This document shows, piece by piece, positions 33,792-41,448 of a stretch of DNA of 64,000 bases. This DNA is from RGIG8748 sp045646525 (lineage in GTDB: Bacteria > Bacillota > Clostridia > UMGS1810): assembly GCA_045646525.1 (NCBI GenBank), contig JAZRKX010000007.1:1-64000 (forward strand), in the 5' to 3' direction. Below the pieces are notes generated by a model. It was not told the origin of the DNA, did no database searches, and was given only the letters and a program-made list of their open reading frames with translations. Position numbers and translations under genes: made by a program. The stretch's first letter is position 1; every line of letters begins with the position of its first letter.

Positions 33792-34430
33792 TTATATCAA
33801 ATTCGCACTCTGAAATCCTATTGCCTTTCCCAGAATGTAGGTCTGGCTTAATTCATCACCCGAAAAATACATCGGCTGATATGCAGGATTTTCTGCCACA
33901 AGCATAAGACCGTCGGCTGTCTTGTAGACTCTTTTTAAAGTAGCTTCATCGCCTATTACAACTGCGGCTATTTCTCCGTTTTCCACAGAGCTTTGCTGGC
34001 GTATGAATACAATGTCTCCGTCTGCTATACGCGCGTTTATCATACTGTCTCCGCGTGCGGTGAGACAAAAATCGGCATTTGCATTTTCGCCCGTGGCGAG
34101 CACATATTCGTACTCTTCATTACAAAATATTGGAGTACCGCAGGCAATGGAGCCGAGCATACGCACCTTTTTAACGGGTATTGTAATCTCGGGTCGGCTC
34201 TCTCCGATGTTCTCCACTCCTGTGAGCAAAAAGTCCACCGAAACCTCGAGAACCTTGGCAAGAATCTTTAATGTATCTGCCTGAGGTGTCTGAAATCCCG
34301 TTTCCCATTTGCTTATCATTACCCTGTCTGTTTTGAGGTTGTAATCATTTCTTAATATATCCATAAGGGCGGATTGTGTAAGATGCCTTTCCTTACGGAG
34401 AGATTTGATTCTTTCACCAAGTTCTGACAA
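33792..34430 (-). CDS. XRE-S24 self-cleaving repressor (LexA/CI-like)
   Basis: A 212-residue repressor. Residues 4-65 are an XRE helix-turn-helix (GERIKSLRKERHLTQSALM ... VMISKWETG). Residues 88-205 are an S24 peptidase domain like that of LexA, UmuD and phage CI. The likely cleavage site is Cys97-Gly98 (SIACGTP), the catalytic Ser129 lies in ARGDSM, and Lys166 in ATLKRV completes the dyad. The protein should therefore inactivate itself when RecA is activated by DNA damage (established for the family, inferred here). The start is TTG, with AAAGGA upstream. It faces a tiny hydrophobic peptide gene across a region rich in TGTCG sites and is probably autoregulated. Confidence 0.9.
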   Translation of the reverse strand: MSELGERIKSLRKERHLTQSALMDILRNDYNLKTDRVMISKWETGFQTPQADTLKILAKVLEVSVDFLLTGVENIGESRPEITIPVKKVRMLGSIACGTPIFCNEEYEYVLATGENANADFCLTARGDSMINARIADGDIVFIRQQSSVENGEIAAVVIGDEATLKRVYKTADGLMLVAENPAYQPMYFSGDELSQTYILGKAIGFQSANLI

Positions 34431-34510
34431 AAATAATCATTCCTTTCCTGTTTGTGATGTCAAATGTATTGATTTGCTGTAAAAAAATAAGTAATTCTGT
34501 CGACACATCC

Positions 34511-34539
34511 ATCATACCACACTTGTGTCGCGAATGCAA
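34511..34539 (-). promoter_or_regulatory. Promoter of the S24 repressor gene
   Basis: Minus-strand TTGCAT (34539-34534), a 17-nt spacer and TATGAT (34516-34511). Confidence 0.7.
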
Positions 34540-34598
34540 CACTTTTTTCGTAAAAACCTAAAATAATTAAAAATTTTCGAAAAATCTTAAAAAATGTG

Positions 34599-34627
34599 TT
34601 GACATCGACAAGTTTTGGGTGTATTAT
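34599..34627 (+). promoter_or_regulatory. Promoter of the hydrophobic peptide gene
   Basis: TTGACA (34599-34604), a 17-nt spacer and TATTAT (34622-34627), overlapped by two operator-like sites. It would give a leader of about 85 nt. Confidence 0.8.
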
Positions 34628-34671
34628 GAATGTGTCGATATCGAAAACAAAAATATTTGACTATCACTTTG

Positions 34672-34721
34672 AGAGGAGGTCGCATAATCTGTTTTAATAA
34701 ATGATTATGCGGAAAATTATG
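34672..34721 (+). promoter_or_regulatory. Hairpin-bridged ribosome binding site
   Basis: A near-perfect SD, AGAGGAGGT (34672-34680), has no start codon at normal distance. It is followed at once by a 9-bp hairpin (CGCATAATC 34681-34689 with GATTATGCG 34703-34711), and then by 7 nt and ATG 34719. If the hairpin folds, the SD-to-ATG distance becomes about 7-8 nt. A similar arrangement is known for bacteriophage T4 gene 25. Confidence 0.6.
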
Positions 34722-34820
34722 AAAAAGATAATAAGATTCTCGGATGTTGTAACTATATTTAAATTATTCGTGCCTGTCATCATGATGTATATGGCAAGCT
34801 GCCTTGAAAGATTGGTGTAA
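34719..34820 (+). CDS. 33-residue hydrophobic peptide opposite the S24 repressor
   Basis: The reading frame encodes a short peptide with a basic start (MKKIIRFSD), one hydrophobic segment (VVTIFKLFVPVIMMYMAS) and a charged end (CLERLV). It could span or lie on the membrane. A longer frame from ATG 34701 adds six residues, but that start is inside the hairpin. I recognise no family. Its position, expressed from a promoter covered by operators of a self-cleaving repressor, makes a DNA-damage-induced membrane peptide plausible (compare TisB or YneA in role, not in sequence). Weak terminator-like sequence follows at about 34826-34850. Expression and function are inferred. Confidence 0.55.
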   Translation: MKKIIRFSDVVTIFKLFVPVIMMYMASCLERLV

Positions 34821-34999
34821 AGGAAATTTGCAAGTTGCAGATTTTTTTACATAGCGTTTTCTTTAACAGATTTCTTTCGCGTGAAAACAGTAAATACTGC
34901 AGCAAGGCACTGCTTCCCCGGCAGATAATACCGTGCTATATTATTGTATTGCTTTAATTGTCCAAAACAGATTTCAAAACTACAGAAAGGAAAACCACA

Positions 35000-35341
35000 A
35001 TGATAAGAACACTAACTTGTCCTGTGTGCAACAGTGAATTTACTACCGAGCAAAATGCCAAGAAGTTTTGTTCGGCAAAATGCCGCAGAACTTTTAATGC
35101 ACAAAGAGCCAGAAAAAACAATTTAAGAGAATTCATATGCGGATGGTGCGGCGACGCTTTTCTTTCCGACAGACGCAAAAAGTATTGTTGCAAGGAATGC
35201 AGACTTTATGCCAACGGAAGAATAGGCAAAAGAAAATCAAAACCGAAAAAACCGCTGGTTTCTCTTGAACAGGTTGCACTACTTAGCAGAGAGGCAGGTC
35301 TAAGCTACGGCGAGTATGTGCATAAGTATTCGTTAAACTAG
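35000..35341 (+). CDS. Small zinc-ribbon protein, phage-like
   Basis: A 113-residue basic protein with two consecutive Cys4 zinc-binding units: CPVCNSEFTTEQNAKKFCSAKC (7-28) and CGWCGDAFLSDRRKKYCCKEC (46-66), each in a CxxC...CxxxC arrangement. A Lys-rich linker and a short helical C-terminus (VALLSREAGLSYGEYVHKYS) follow. The doubled finger suggests nucleic-acid binding. Comparable small Cys-rich proteins occur in clostridial prophages and integrative elements, but I cannot name the family. AAAGGA supports ATG 35000. The next Cys-rich gene starts 10 nt downstream, and both are probably in one transcript with the hydrophobic peptide. Confidence 0.75.
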   Translation: MIRTLTCPVCNSEFTTEQNAKKFCSAKCRRTFNAQRARKNNLREFICGWCGDAFLSDRRKKYCCKECRLYANGRIGKRKSKPKKPLVSLEQVALLSREAGLSYGEYVHKYSLN

Positions 35342-35351
35342 GGGGAGTAGG

Positions 35352-35534
35352 ATGCCACTTTATGCCATATGTCCGTTCTTTTTGTACGAGAAAAAGAATT
35401 GTATCGGCTGCGAATTAAAAACTATAAAATTTCAAAATTACAAAGACAAAAAGAACTGGATGTACAATCATTGCTGCAGCTGGGACTATGAGGAATGTAA
35501 GAATTCCATCACACTAATGAAAAAATATATATAG
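35352..35534 (+). CDS. Small Cys-rich protein, phage-like
   Basis: A 60-residue protein beginning MPLYAICPFFLYEKKNCIGCE, with further cysteines in YNHCCSWDYEECK. The CPFF...C..C, later CC...C spacing suggests a metal site. Small proteins with this opening are familiar from clostridial phage early regions near repressors and recombinases, although I cannot give a function. GGGGGAG lies 5-9 nt upstream of the ATG. It is the last gene before the terminator at 35540. Confidence 0.7.
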   Translation: MPLYAICPFFLYEKKNCIGCELKTIKFQNYKDKKNWMYNHCCSWDYEECKNSITLMKKYI

Positions 35535-35539
35535 TATAT

Positions 35540-35563
35540 GAGGAGCGTATGCTCCTCTTTTTT
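35540..35563 (+). terminator. Terminator ending the switch cassette
   Basis: GAGGAGC-GTAT-GCTCCTC stem followed by T6. Confidence 0.85.
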
Positions 35564-35578
35564 GATATATTTTTGTTT

Positions 35579-35607
35579 TTGACAAATAATATTTGTGGTG
35601 ATAATAT
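35579..35607 (+). promoter_or_regulatory. Possible promoter overlapping the M20 hydrolase start
   Basis: TTGACA (35579-35584), a 17-nt spacer and TAATAT (35602-35607). The -10 box runs into ATG 35606, so transcription would begin after the annotated start codon; one of the two calls must be adjusted. Confidence 0.45.
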
Positions 35608-36748
35608 GCAAAAAATATTCGAATTAATAGACCAAAATAAGCTCATAGAGGACTATGAGTATCTTATGAAGAATGCCGAAACAGGATTTGAACTTAAAAA
35701 TACTGTGGATTATGTGGCAAAATCTCTCATGGAAGCAGGCATAGAATATACTATGTGCGGCAGATGCGGTATATGTGCAGTTTTGGGCAGCAGTACCCAT
35801 GCGAAAACGCTGCTCTTAAGGGCAGATATGGATGCTCTTCCCATGGGGGACGGAGCTATGCATGCATGCGGACATCACATGCACACGGCTATGCTTCTTG
35901 CCGCCGCAAGAGCCATAAAGCAAAACGAAGATATGCTCTCTTGCAGGGTTAAGCTTATGTTTCAGCCTGCCGAAGAGATTTTGTCGGGTGCCAAGGATAT
36001 GATAGATTCGGGAATACTCCAAAATCCCAAGGTGGACTATGCTTTTATGCTTCATGTGGCAACAGCTGCAAATTTTGATACAGGTACATTTATATTTGCG
36101 TCCGATGGCGAGATAGCACCCTCGGCAGATTATTTCAATATAGAGGTTCGTGGCAAGGGCAGTCATGGTGCACAGCCGTCTGAGGGCAGAGACCCAATTA
36201 CAGCAGGTGCACACATACTTTGCGCTTTGCAGAGCATAAATGCCCGAGAGCTTGGTGTGTATGAGGATGCGACAATTACCGTAGGCATGGTATCTGCAGG
36301 AAACGCACCAAACGCAATAGCGGACAGTATGATAATGAAAGGCACCATGAGAACATTCGGAGAGGAAACAAGAGAATTTGTAAAGGCACGCATAGGGGAT
36401 ATATCTTCGTCTGTTGCCAAGGCACTTCGGACAAGTGCCAAAGCGGTATATACCCACGGGTGCCCTGCATTTATAAATGACAGCGAATTCTTATGCAAGG
36501 TTTCTGGGCTTGCCCGGGAATTTCTGGGTGATGAAAAGGTAGTAATGCTCCCCAAGGGTCAGCGGGGAGGAGGAAGTGAGGATTTTGCCTATGTAAGCAC
36601 CCTTGTTCCTACTGCAATGGCGCTTTTGTGCGCAGGGAGGGCAGAGGATGGCTACGAATATCCTCTTCATAACCCCAAGGTTAAATTCGACAAAAAAGCA
36701 CTTCCGTATGGAAGCGCTCTTATGACATATATTGCTTTTAATCTTTAG
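35606..36748 (+). CDS. M20-family metallo-amidohydrolase
   Basis: A 380-residue zinc hydrolase of the M20D (HipO-like) group, which removes acyl or amino groups from N-acylated amino acids or peptides. The metal-site motifs are LRADMDALPMG (about 71-81), HACGHHMHTAMLL (about 85-97), FQPAEEILSGAKDM (with the catalytic Glu) and MLHVAT. The dimerisation domain contains RGKGSHGAQPSEGRDPI, and GGGSEDFAYVS supplies the last metal ligand. The N-terminus is slightly short and its SD (GTGGTGAT) weak, so the exact start is uncertain. Convergent with rlmD. Confidence 0.88.
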   Translation: MQKIFELIDQNKLIEDYEYLMKNAETGFELKNTVDYVAKSLMEAGIEYTMCGRCGICAVLGSSTHAKTLLLRADMDALPMGDGAMHACGHHMHTAMLLAAARAIKQNEDMLSCRVKLMFQPAEEILSGAKDMIDSGILQNPKVDYAFMLHVATAANFDTGTFIFASDGEIAPSADYFNIEVRGKGSHGAQPSEGRDPITAGAHILCALQSINARELGVYEDATITVGMVSAGNAPNAIADSMIMKGTMRTFGEETREFVKARIGDISSSVAKALRTSAKAVYTHGCPAFINDSEFLCKVSGLAREFLGDEKVVMLPKGQRGGGSEDFAYVSTLVPTAMALLCAGRAEDGYEYPLHNPKVKFDKKALPYGSALMTYIAFNL

Positions 36749-36766
36749 TATATATGGCAAATTTCG

Positions 36767-38137
36767 TCAGGAATTTATATCATTGCGAAGTTGTGCAACA
36801 ACTTCGCAATGTCCGGAATGAGGAAACATATCCACACCGCAGACTTTTTTTAGGGTATAACCATAACCGCTCAGTATTTTTACATCCCTTGCCAGAGTTG
36901 CGCTGTTGCAAGACACATACACAAGCTTTTTGGGGGACATTTGGTTTATAAGGCTCAGCATATCCTCGCTGCAGCCCTTTCGCGGAGGGTCTACCACAAC
37001 TATATCGGCACTTTCGCCGTTTTGTAAAAGCTCATATACCACTTTGGCACAATCTCCCGCATAAAACGAAGCATTTGTAATGCCGTTTAATCCGGCATTT
37101 TCCTTAGCGTTTTCTATGGCTTTTTCCACTATTTCCACACCTATTACCTTTTGCGCCTTTTGTGCAAGAAAGAGCGATATACTTCCCGTTCCGCAATAAA
37201 GGTCAAACACGGTTTCGTTTTCCTTGGGAGCGGCATATTCGAGCGCTTTTCCATAGAGCTTTTCTGTTTGCTCGCCGTTTATCTGGAAAAAGCTCTCAGA
37301 GGATATATTGAATTTAAGATTATCTATCATTGAGCATATTTTATCTTCGCCAAGTATTACTCTTGTTTTCTTACCCAGAATAAGATTTGTTTTCTCGGTA
37401 TTTATGTTCTGTATGATTCCTTTAATACCCGATTGATTTTGTAGGATTTTAATAAGCTCATCTTCGTGGGGCAGGGGAGATGTGCTGTTTGTTACTATGG
37501 TAATGAGTATCTCGCCTGTTTTGTTGCCTGTGCGTATATAAAGATGCCTTAATATACCTTTATGAGTTTTTTCGTTATATACACTGATTTTGTATTTGTT
37601 GGCATAGGAGAGGAAAAGCTTTGTAAGATTGTTTATTTTCTCATCCTGTATCATGCAGCCTTCTGAGGCTACTATTTCGTGGCTCTTTTTGGAATAGAAT
37701 CCCACCACAGCTTCTCCTTGCGATTTACCTACGGGAAGCTGTGCTTTGTTTCTGTAGCCAAGGGTGTTTTGGGCACCAATCACCCCTTGAAATTCGTATT
37801 CATGGGGGTAAACAGAGCCTATCCTTTGCAGATTTGATTTTATTATATTTTCCTTTATACATAGTTGATGGGAGTAATCTATGTGCATAAAGTCACATCC
37901 TCCGCACTCATTGAACACAGGGCATTTCGGCTCTGTGCGGTACGGTGAGGGGGTTTTGATTTTCAATATCTTACCAAAACCATAGGTTTTGTTTGTTTTA
38001 GTTATCTGTATGCTAAGTGCATCGCCTGTTACTGCGCCCTTTATAAATATGGGGTAGTCTTCGTGTTTGGCAACACCGTCACCCGATGCGGTAACATCCT
38101 CTATGGTTACGCTGAGGATATCATTTTTATTTACCAT
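36767..38137 (-). CDS. rlmD: 23S rRNA (uracil-C5)-methyltransferase, RlmD/RumA type
   Basis: A 456-residue SAM-dependent RNA methyltransferase. An N-terminal TRAM domain (about 1-60, LSVTIEDVTASGDGVA) is followed by the 4Fe-4S cysteines in CPVFNECGGCDFMH (about 75-88). The SAM-binding site is VFDLYCGTGSISLFLA. The late motifs VVDPPRKGCSEDM and VYVSCNSATLARD contain the general base and the nucleophilic Cys region. The position (U1939 or another) cannot be decided between RlmD and RlmCD. ATG 38137 has GAGGTGAA upstream; the frame extends further without an SD. The last ten codons form part of a 30-bp palindrome. Confidence 0.93.
   Translation of the reverse strand: MVNKNDILSVTIEDVTASGDGVAKHEDYPIFIKGAVTGDALSIQITKTNKTYGFGKILKIKTPSPYRTEPKCPVFNECGGCDFMHIDYSHQLCIKENIIKSNLQRIGSVYPHEYEFQGVIGAQNTLGYRNKAQLPVGKSQGEAVVGFYSKKSHEIVASEGCMIQDEKINNLTKLFLSYANKYKISVYNEKTHKGILRHLYIRTGNKTGEILITIVTNSTSPLPHEDELIKILQNQSGIKGIIQNINTEKTNLILGKKTRVILGEDKICSMIDNLKFNISSESFFQINGEQTEKLYGKALEYAAPKENETVFDLYCGTGSISLFLAQKAQKVIGVEIVEKAIENAKENAGLNGITNASFYAGDCAKVVYELLQNGESADIVVVDPPRKGCSEDMLSLINQMSPKKLVYVSCNSATLARDVKILSGYGYTLKKVCGVDMFPHSGHCEVVAQLRNDINS
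36781..36811. repeat. 30-bp palindrome at the 3' end of rlmD
   Basis: ATTGCGAAGTTGT (about 36782-36794) and ACAACTTCGCAAT (about 36798-36810) are perfect inverted copies around GCA. The palindrome lies inside the coding sequence, 12 nt before the stop. There is no T run, so it is not an ordinary terminator. Confidence 0.7.
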
Positions 38138-38238
38138 GGATTTCACCTCTAATCTAATATATAACAAAAGGCATTTTTTTTCAAGTATCTTTGATAAATT
38201 CATACTTTGGGACATATATTGTTAGAGAGGTGAATTAA

Positions 38239-39015
38239 GTGGAAACAGTTATTCTTAAAACCTTTGAAGATGATTTGACGGCGGTAATCGACTACTGCAT
38301 AAACCATAGTGTTATGAAAATAAGCTATAGCATTAAGACCAAAGCCGCGGGGATATATAAGCTTCTGGTGTTCAGTTCGTTTAAACCCGCCTGCGAGCCT
38401 GTAGTGGCAGATACTTTAGAATTTTCAGGCAACTGTGCTCACTCTTTGCGTGAAATCAGCGTATCCGAGGCGGCATACAAGGGGTATAATCTTAATGATT
38501 TGGATACCTTTGTCCTTGCTGTTAAAAAATCCGACGGGTTTTCGTGTGTGGGTGTGCATTTCTGCCGTCTGGCTTGGGACCTGAGCGGCAACGCATTTTT
38601 TATGCCCGCTTCCCGAGCCGATGAAAGCATACAAAGAGCACAAAAGGCTCTAAGCAGTATAAAGGATTTGTCAACTGAGGAAATGTACAACGAATATCTG
38701 GGCAGGCTCAAATATTTTGAAACCGTTTTTAAGAAATCTGCTCTTGTGCCTTGCGACGGCTTTGAATGGTACGAAATTCCCGACAAGACTATCCTGTGCA
38801 GTATAACTTCTTACAGACACGCATTGGCAGAGCTTGGTAATGATACGCCTTTTCTTTGGGGTGTGGGAAAAGACGGCATTACAGCACTTGCCGTAAAGGA
38901 TGATTTACACTTTGCGTTTCAAAATGTATCGGATTGTGTGCAAAGGATAGGCGGTTTTTACATAACAGGGGTATTGTTCAGGCGGGACGGACAGTATTTT
39001 GCCAAAATAAAATGA
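38239..39015 (+). CDS. Hypothetical protein, 258 residues
   Basis: I do not recognise this protein. It starts at GTG with GAGAGGTG 6 nt upstream. There is no signal peptide or membrane segment; composition is that of a soluble cytosolic protein with scattered cysteines. The C-terminal 90 residues alternate short beta-like stretches (FLWGVGKDGITALAVKDDLHFAF, GGFYITGVLFRRDGQYFAKI). It lies between rlmD and galE, divergent from the former and convergent with the latter, and is not obviously in an operon. The good SD, terminator and codon usage like its neighbours make it a real gene. Confidence 0.75.
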   Translation: METVILKTFEDDLTAVIDYCINHSVMKISYSIKTKAAGIYKLLVFSSFKPACEPVVADTLEFSGNCAHSLREISVSEAAYKGYNLNDLDTFVLAVKKSDGFSCVGVHFCRLAWDLSGNAFFMPASRADESIQRAQKALSSIKDLSTEEMYNEYLGRLKYFETVFKKSALVPCDGFEWYEIPDKTILCSITSYRHALAELGNDTPFLWGVGKDGITALAVKDDLHFAFQNVSDCVQRIGGFYITGVLFRRDGQYFAKIK

Positions 39016-39048
39016 GCCAGGGCAAGTAAAACTTGCTTTGGCTCATTT
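39010..39048. terminator. Convergent terminator between the hypothetical gene and galE
   Basis: AAATGAGCCA / TGGCTCATTT outer stem with an inner AAGT/ACTT stem. The T tract is better on the minus strand. Confidence 0.65.
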
Positions 39049-39055
39049 GGTGTTA

Positions 39056-40051
39056 TTACATATTCTTACAAGTGAAATTCCAAGAATCCTTACACATTTG
39101 CGCTATATCGAGTTCTGCTCTCCAGCCTAATTCCTTAAAGGATTTTTCTGTATCGGCAAAGCACTCGGCTATATCGCCGTCTCTTCTGGGGGCGATTTCG
39201 TATTTAAGAGTTTTACCGCATGCCTTTTCGTATGCGTGAAGCACTTCGAGCACGGTGTAGCCGTTACCTGTACCAAGGTTGTATGCGTTTACACCCGAGG
39301 TGCTGTTTGCCTTTTCCAGAGCTTTAACATGACCTTTGCTCAGGTCTACAACATGTATGTAGTCTCTTACGCCTGTGCCGTCTTTGGTGGGGTAGTCATC
39401 GCCGAAAACATTCAGGTGGTCGAGCTTGCCCACGGCAACCTGTGCAATGTAGGGAACAAGGTTGTTTGGTATACCGTTTGGATTTTCGCCTATAAGACCG
39501 CTCTTGTGAGCACCTATGGGGTTAAAGTAACGGAGAAGCACTATAGACCACTCTTTGTCCGAGGTGTACAGGTCTGTAAGGATATCTTCTATCATAAGCT
39601 TGGTACTGCCGTAGGGATTTGTGGTATATCTTGGGAAATCCTCTTTAATCGGTACTGTGTGTGGGTTTCCGTAAACTGTAGCAGAAGAACTGAATACAAG
39701 CTTTTTGCAACCGTACTTTGCCATTGTTTCGCAAAGCACAAGTGTGCTTAAGATGTTGTTGTGGTAGTATGCAAGAGGAATCTGCACCGATTCGCCCACT
39801 GCCTTTAAGCCTGCAAAGTGGATTACGGAATCTATCTTGTTTTCCTCAAATATCTTCTCAACACTTTCCTTATCGCACAAATCATTTTCGTAAAACTTTA
39901 TCTTTTTGCCTGTGATTTGCTCCACTCTGTCTATACTTTCTCTTTTGGAATTACAGAGATTGTCTATAACCGCAACCTCATATCCCGCTTCTATAAGCTC
40001 CACGCAAGTGTGGCTTCCTATGAAGCCTGCGCCTCCTGTAACCAGTATCAT
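39056..40051 (-). CDS. galE: UDP-glucose 4-epimerase
   Basis: A 331-residue short-chain dehydrogenase/reductase that interconverts UDP-glucose and UDP-galactose. The NAD site is MILVTGGAGFIGSHTC (1-16), FAGLKAVGES is present, and the catalytic SSATVYG with YGSTK (Tyr and Lys near 148-152) is intact. VLLRYFNPIGAHKSGLIGE is a GalE signature. ATG 40051 fits an AAAGGATG SD; the frame continues upstream without initiation signals. It may feed surface polysaccharide synthesis or galactose use. Monocistronic. Confidence 0.96.
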   Translation of the reverse strand: MILVTGGAGFIGSHTCVELIEAGYEVAVIDNLCNSKRESIDRVEQITGKKIKFYENDLCDKESVEKIFEENKIDSVIHFAGLKAVGESVQIPLAYYHNNILSTLVLCETMAKYGCKKLVFSSSATVYGNPHTVPIKEDFPRYTTNPYGSTKLMIEDILTDLYTSDKEWSIVLLRYFNPIGAHKSGLIGENPNGIPNNLVPYIAQVAVGKLDHLNVFGDDYPTKDGTGVRDYIHVVDLSKGHVKALEKANSTSGVNAYNLGTGNGYTVLEVLHAYEKACGKTLKYEIAPRRDGDIAECFADTEKSFKELGWRAELDIAQMCKDSWNFTCKNM

Positions 40052-40226
40052 AGTATGCACATCCTTTACTGCAATTTTAGTGTTACAGACATTATACGTC
40101 ATATTACAAAAAAGGTCAAGATATATTAATGTATGAAATTTTTATTAATTTTTTGAATTTGGGGTAGATTTTTAATGCATTTTGTAGCATAATATATGTA
40201 CAAATATATTTATTCGGAGGTTAATT

Positions 40227-41435
40227 ATGAAATACATAGTAGTATTGGGCGACGGCATGGCGGATTACAAGGTTGATGAGCTTGGCGGCAGAACTCCGCT
40301 TGAGTGTGCAAATAAGCCTTGCATGGATTATATGGCGAAAAACGGCGAAACAGGGCATGTTAAAAATGTGCCTGAGACTCTTTCGCCCGGAAGCGATGTG
40401 GCAAATCTTGCCGCTATGGGATATGACCCTCTTAAATATTATTCGGGCAGGTCTCCTCTCGAGGCGGTTAGTGTGGGTGTGGATATGAAAGACACCGACA
40501 TTATCTTCCGCTGCAATCTGGTTACGCTCTCCGAGGATGAGCCGTATGAAGAAAAGACTGTAATAGACCACAGCTCCGACGAGATTTCCACCGAGGAGGC
40601 AAGAGAGCTTATTAAAGCTGTAAACGATGCGTTTGCAAACGAAAAGTTCTCATTCTATCCGGGTGTAAGCTACAGACATATAATGGTGTGGGACAAGGGA
40701 CCTTATGACTTTACTCTTATTCCTCCCCACGACATACTTGAAAGAAAGGTAAAGGACTATATACCGTCGGGCGAAGGCAGTGAGCTTATATATGATATGA
40801 TGGTAAAGAGCTATGAGATACTCTCAAATCATCCTGTGAATACAGCCAGAGCGGAGCGCGGACTTAAAAAGGCAAACTCCATATGGATATGGGGAGAGGG
40901 AAAGAAGCCTCTTCTTTCCGACTTTGGCGAAAAGTACGCAATGAAAGGCACAGTAATAAGCGCCGTAGACCTTATAAAAGGTATAGGTCTTTGTGCAGGG
41001 CTTGATGTTGTGGATGTAGAGGGTGCAACAGGAAATGTTCACACCAACTACAAGGGCAAGGCGGATGCTGCCTTAAAGGCGTTAAAGGACAGTAGCGACT
41101 ATGTGTACATACATCTTGAGGGTCCCGATGAGTGCGGACACAGACACGAGATAGAAAACAAGGTAAAAGCTATCGAGCTTATAGACGAAAAGGTTGTAAA
41201 GTATATAAAAGACGATTTGGACAAAAACGCAATAGACTACCGCATGCTCATACTTCCCGACCATCCGACACCGCTTGCACTCAGAACTCACACAAGAGAC
41301 AGTGTGCCTTATATCATATATGACAGCACAGCCGAATTTAGCGGAACAGCAGAGTTATACACCGAGGACGAGGCAAAAAAGAGCGGTATACTTATAGAAG
41401 AAGGCTATAAACTTATGGAAAAATTTATAGGCTAA
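40227..41435 (+). CDS. apgM: Cofactor-independent phosphoglycerate mutase, archaeal (ApgM) type
   Basis: A 402-residue alkaline-phosphatase-superfamily enzyme. The N-terminus KYIVVLGDGMADYKVDELGGRTPLE has the metal-binding Asp. LSPGSDVANLAAMGYDP carries the phosphorylated Ser (near 61). The later YIHLEGPDECGHRHEIENK and LPDHPTPLALRTHT provide further metal ligands. It is much shorter than GpmI (about 510 residues) and fits the ApgM family. Some bacterial members have been suggested to work as alternative homoserine kinases, so the exact role is open. ytvI starts 14 nt downstream. Confidence 0.92.
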   Translation: MKYIVVLGDGMADYKVDELGGRTPLECANKPCMDYMAKNGETGHVKNVPETLSPGSDVANLAAMGYDPLKYYSGRSPLEAVSVGVDMKDTDIIFRCNLVTLSEDEPYEEKTVIDHSSDEISTEEARELIKAVNDAFANEKFSFYPGVSYRHIMVWDKGPYDFTLIPPHDILERKVKDYIPSGEGSELIYDMMVKSYEILSNHPVNTARAERGLKKANSIWIWGEGKKPLLSDFGEKYAMKGTVISAVDLIKGIGLCAGLDVVDVEGATGNVHTNYKGKADAALKALKDSSDYVYIHLEGPDECGHRHEIENKVKAIELIDEKVVKYIKDDLDKNAIDYRMLILPDHPTPLALRTHTRDSVPYIIYDSTAEFSGTAELYTEDEAKKSGILIEEGYKLMEKFIG

Positions 41436-41448
41436 AGGAAGAAATGCC

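Larger units (their letters stand above)
34498..34644. promoter_or_regulatory. Cluster of four putative operators for the S24 repressor
   Basis: Sites: TGTCGACA (34498-34505, perfect palindrome, at the repressor start site); GTGTcGCgaatGCaACAC (34525-34542, between its -35 and -10); TTGACATCGACAA (34599-34611, covering the -35 of the opposite promoter); and TGTCGATATCGA (34633-34644, at the opposite start site). All share a TGTCG/CGACA half-site, and together they cover both divergent promoters. Confidence 0.6.

Noticed and set aside
33792..35563. Complete prophage
   Set aside because: No integrase, terminase, capsid, tail or lysis genes are present; only a repressor and three small genes between two terminators.
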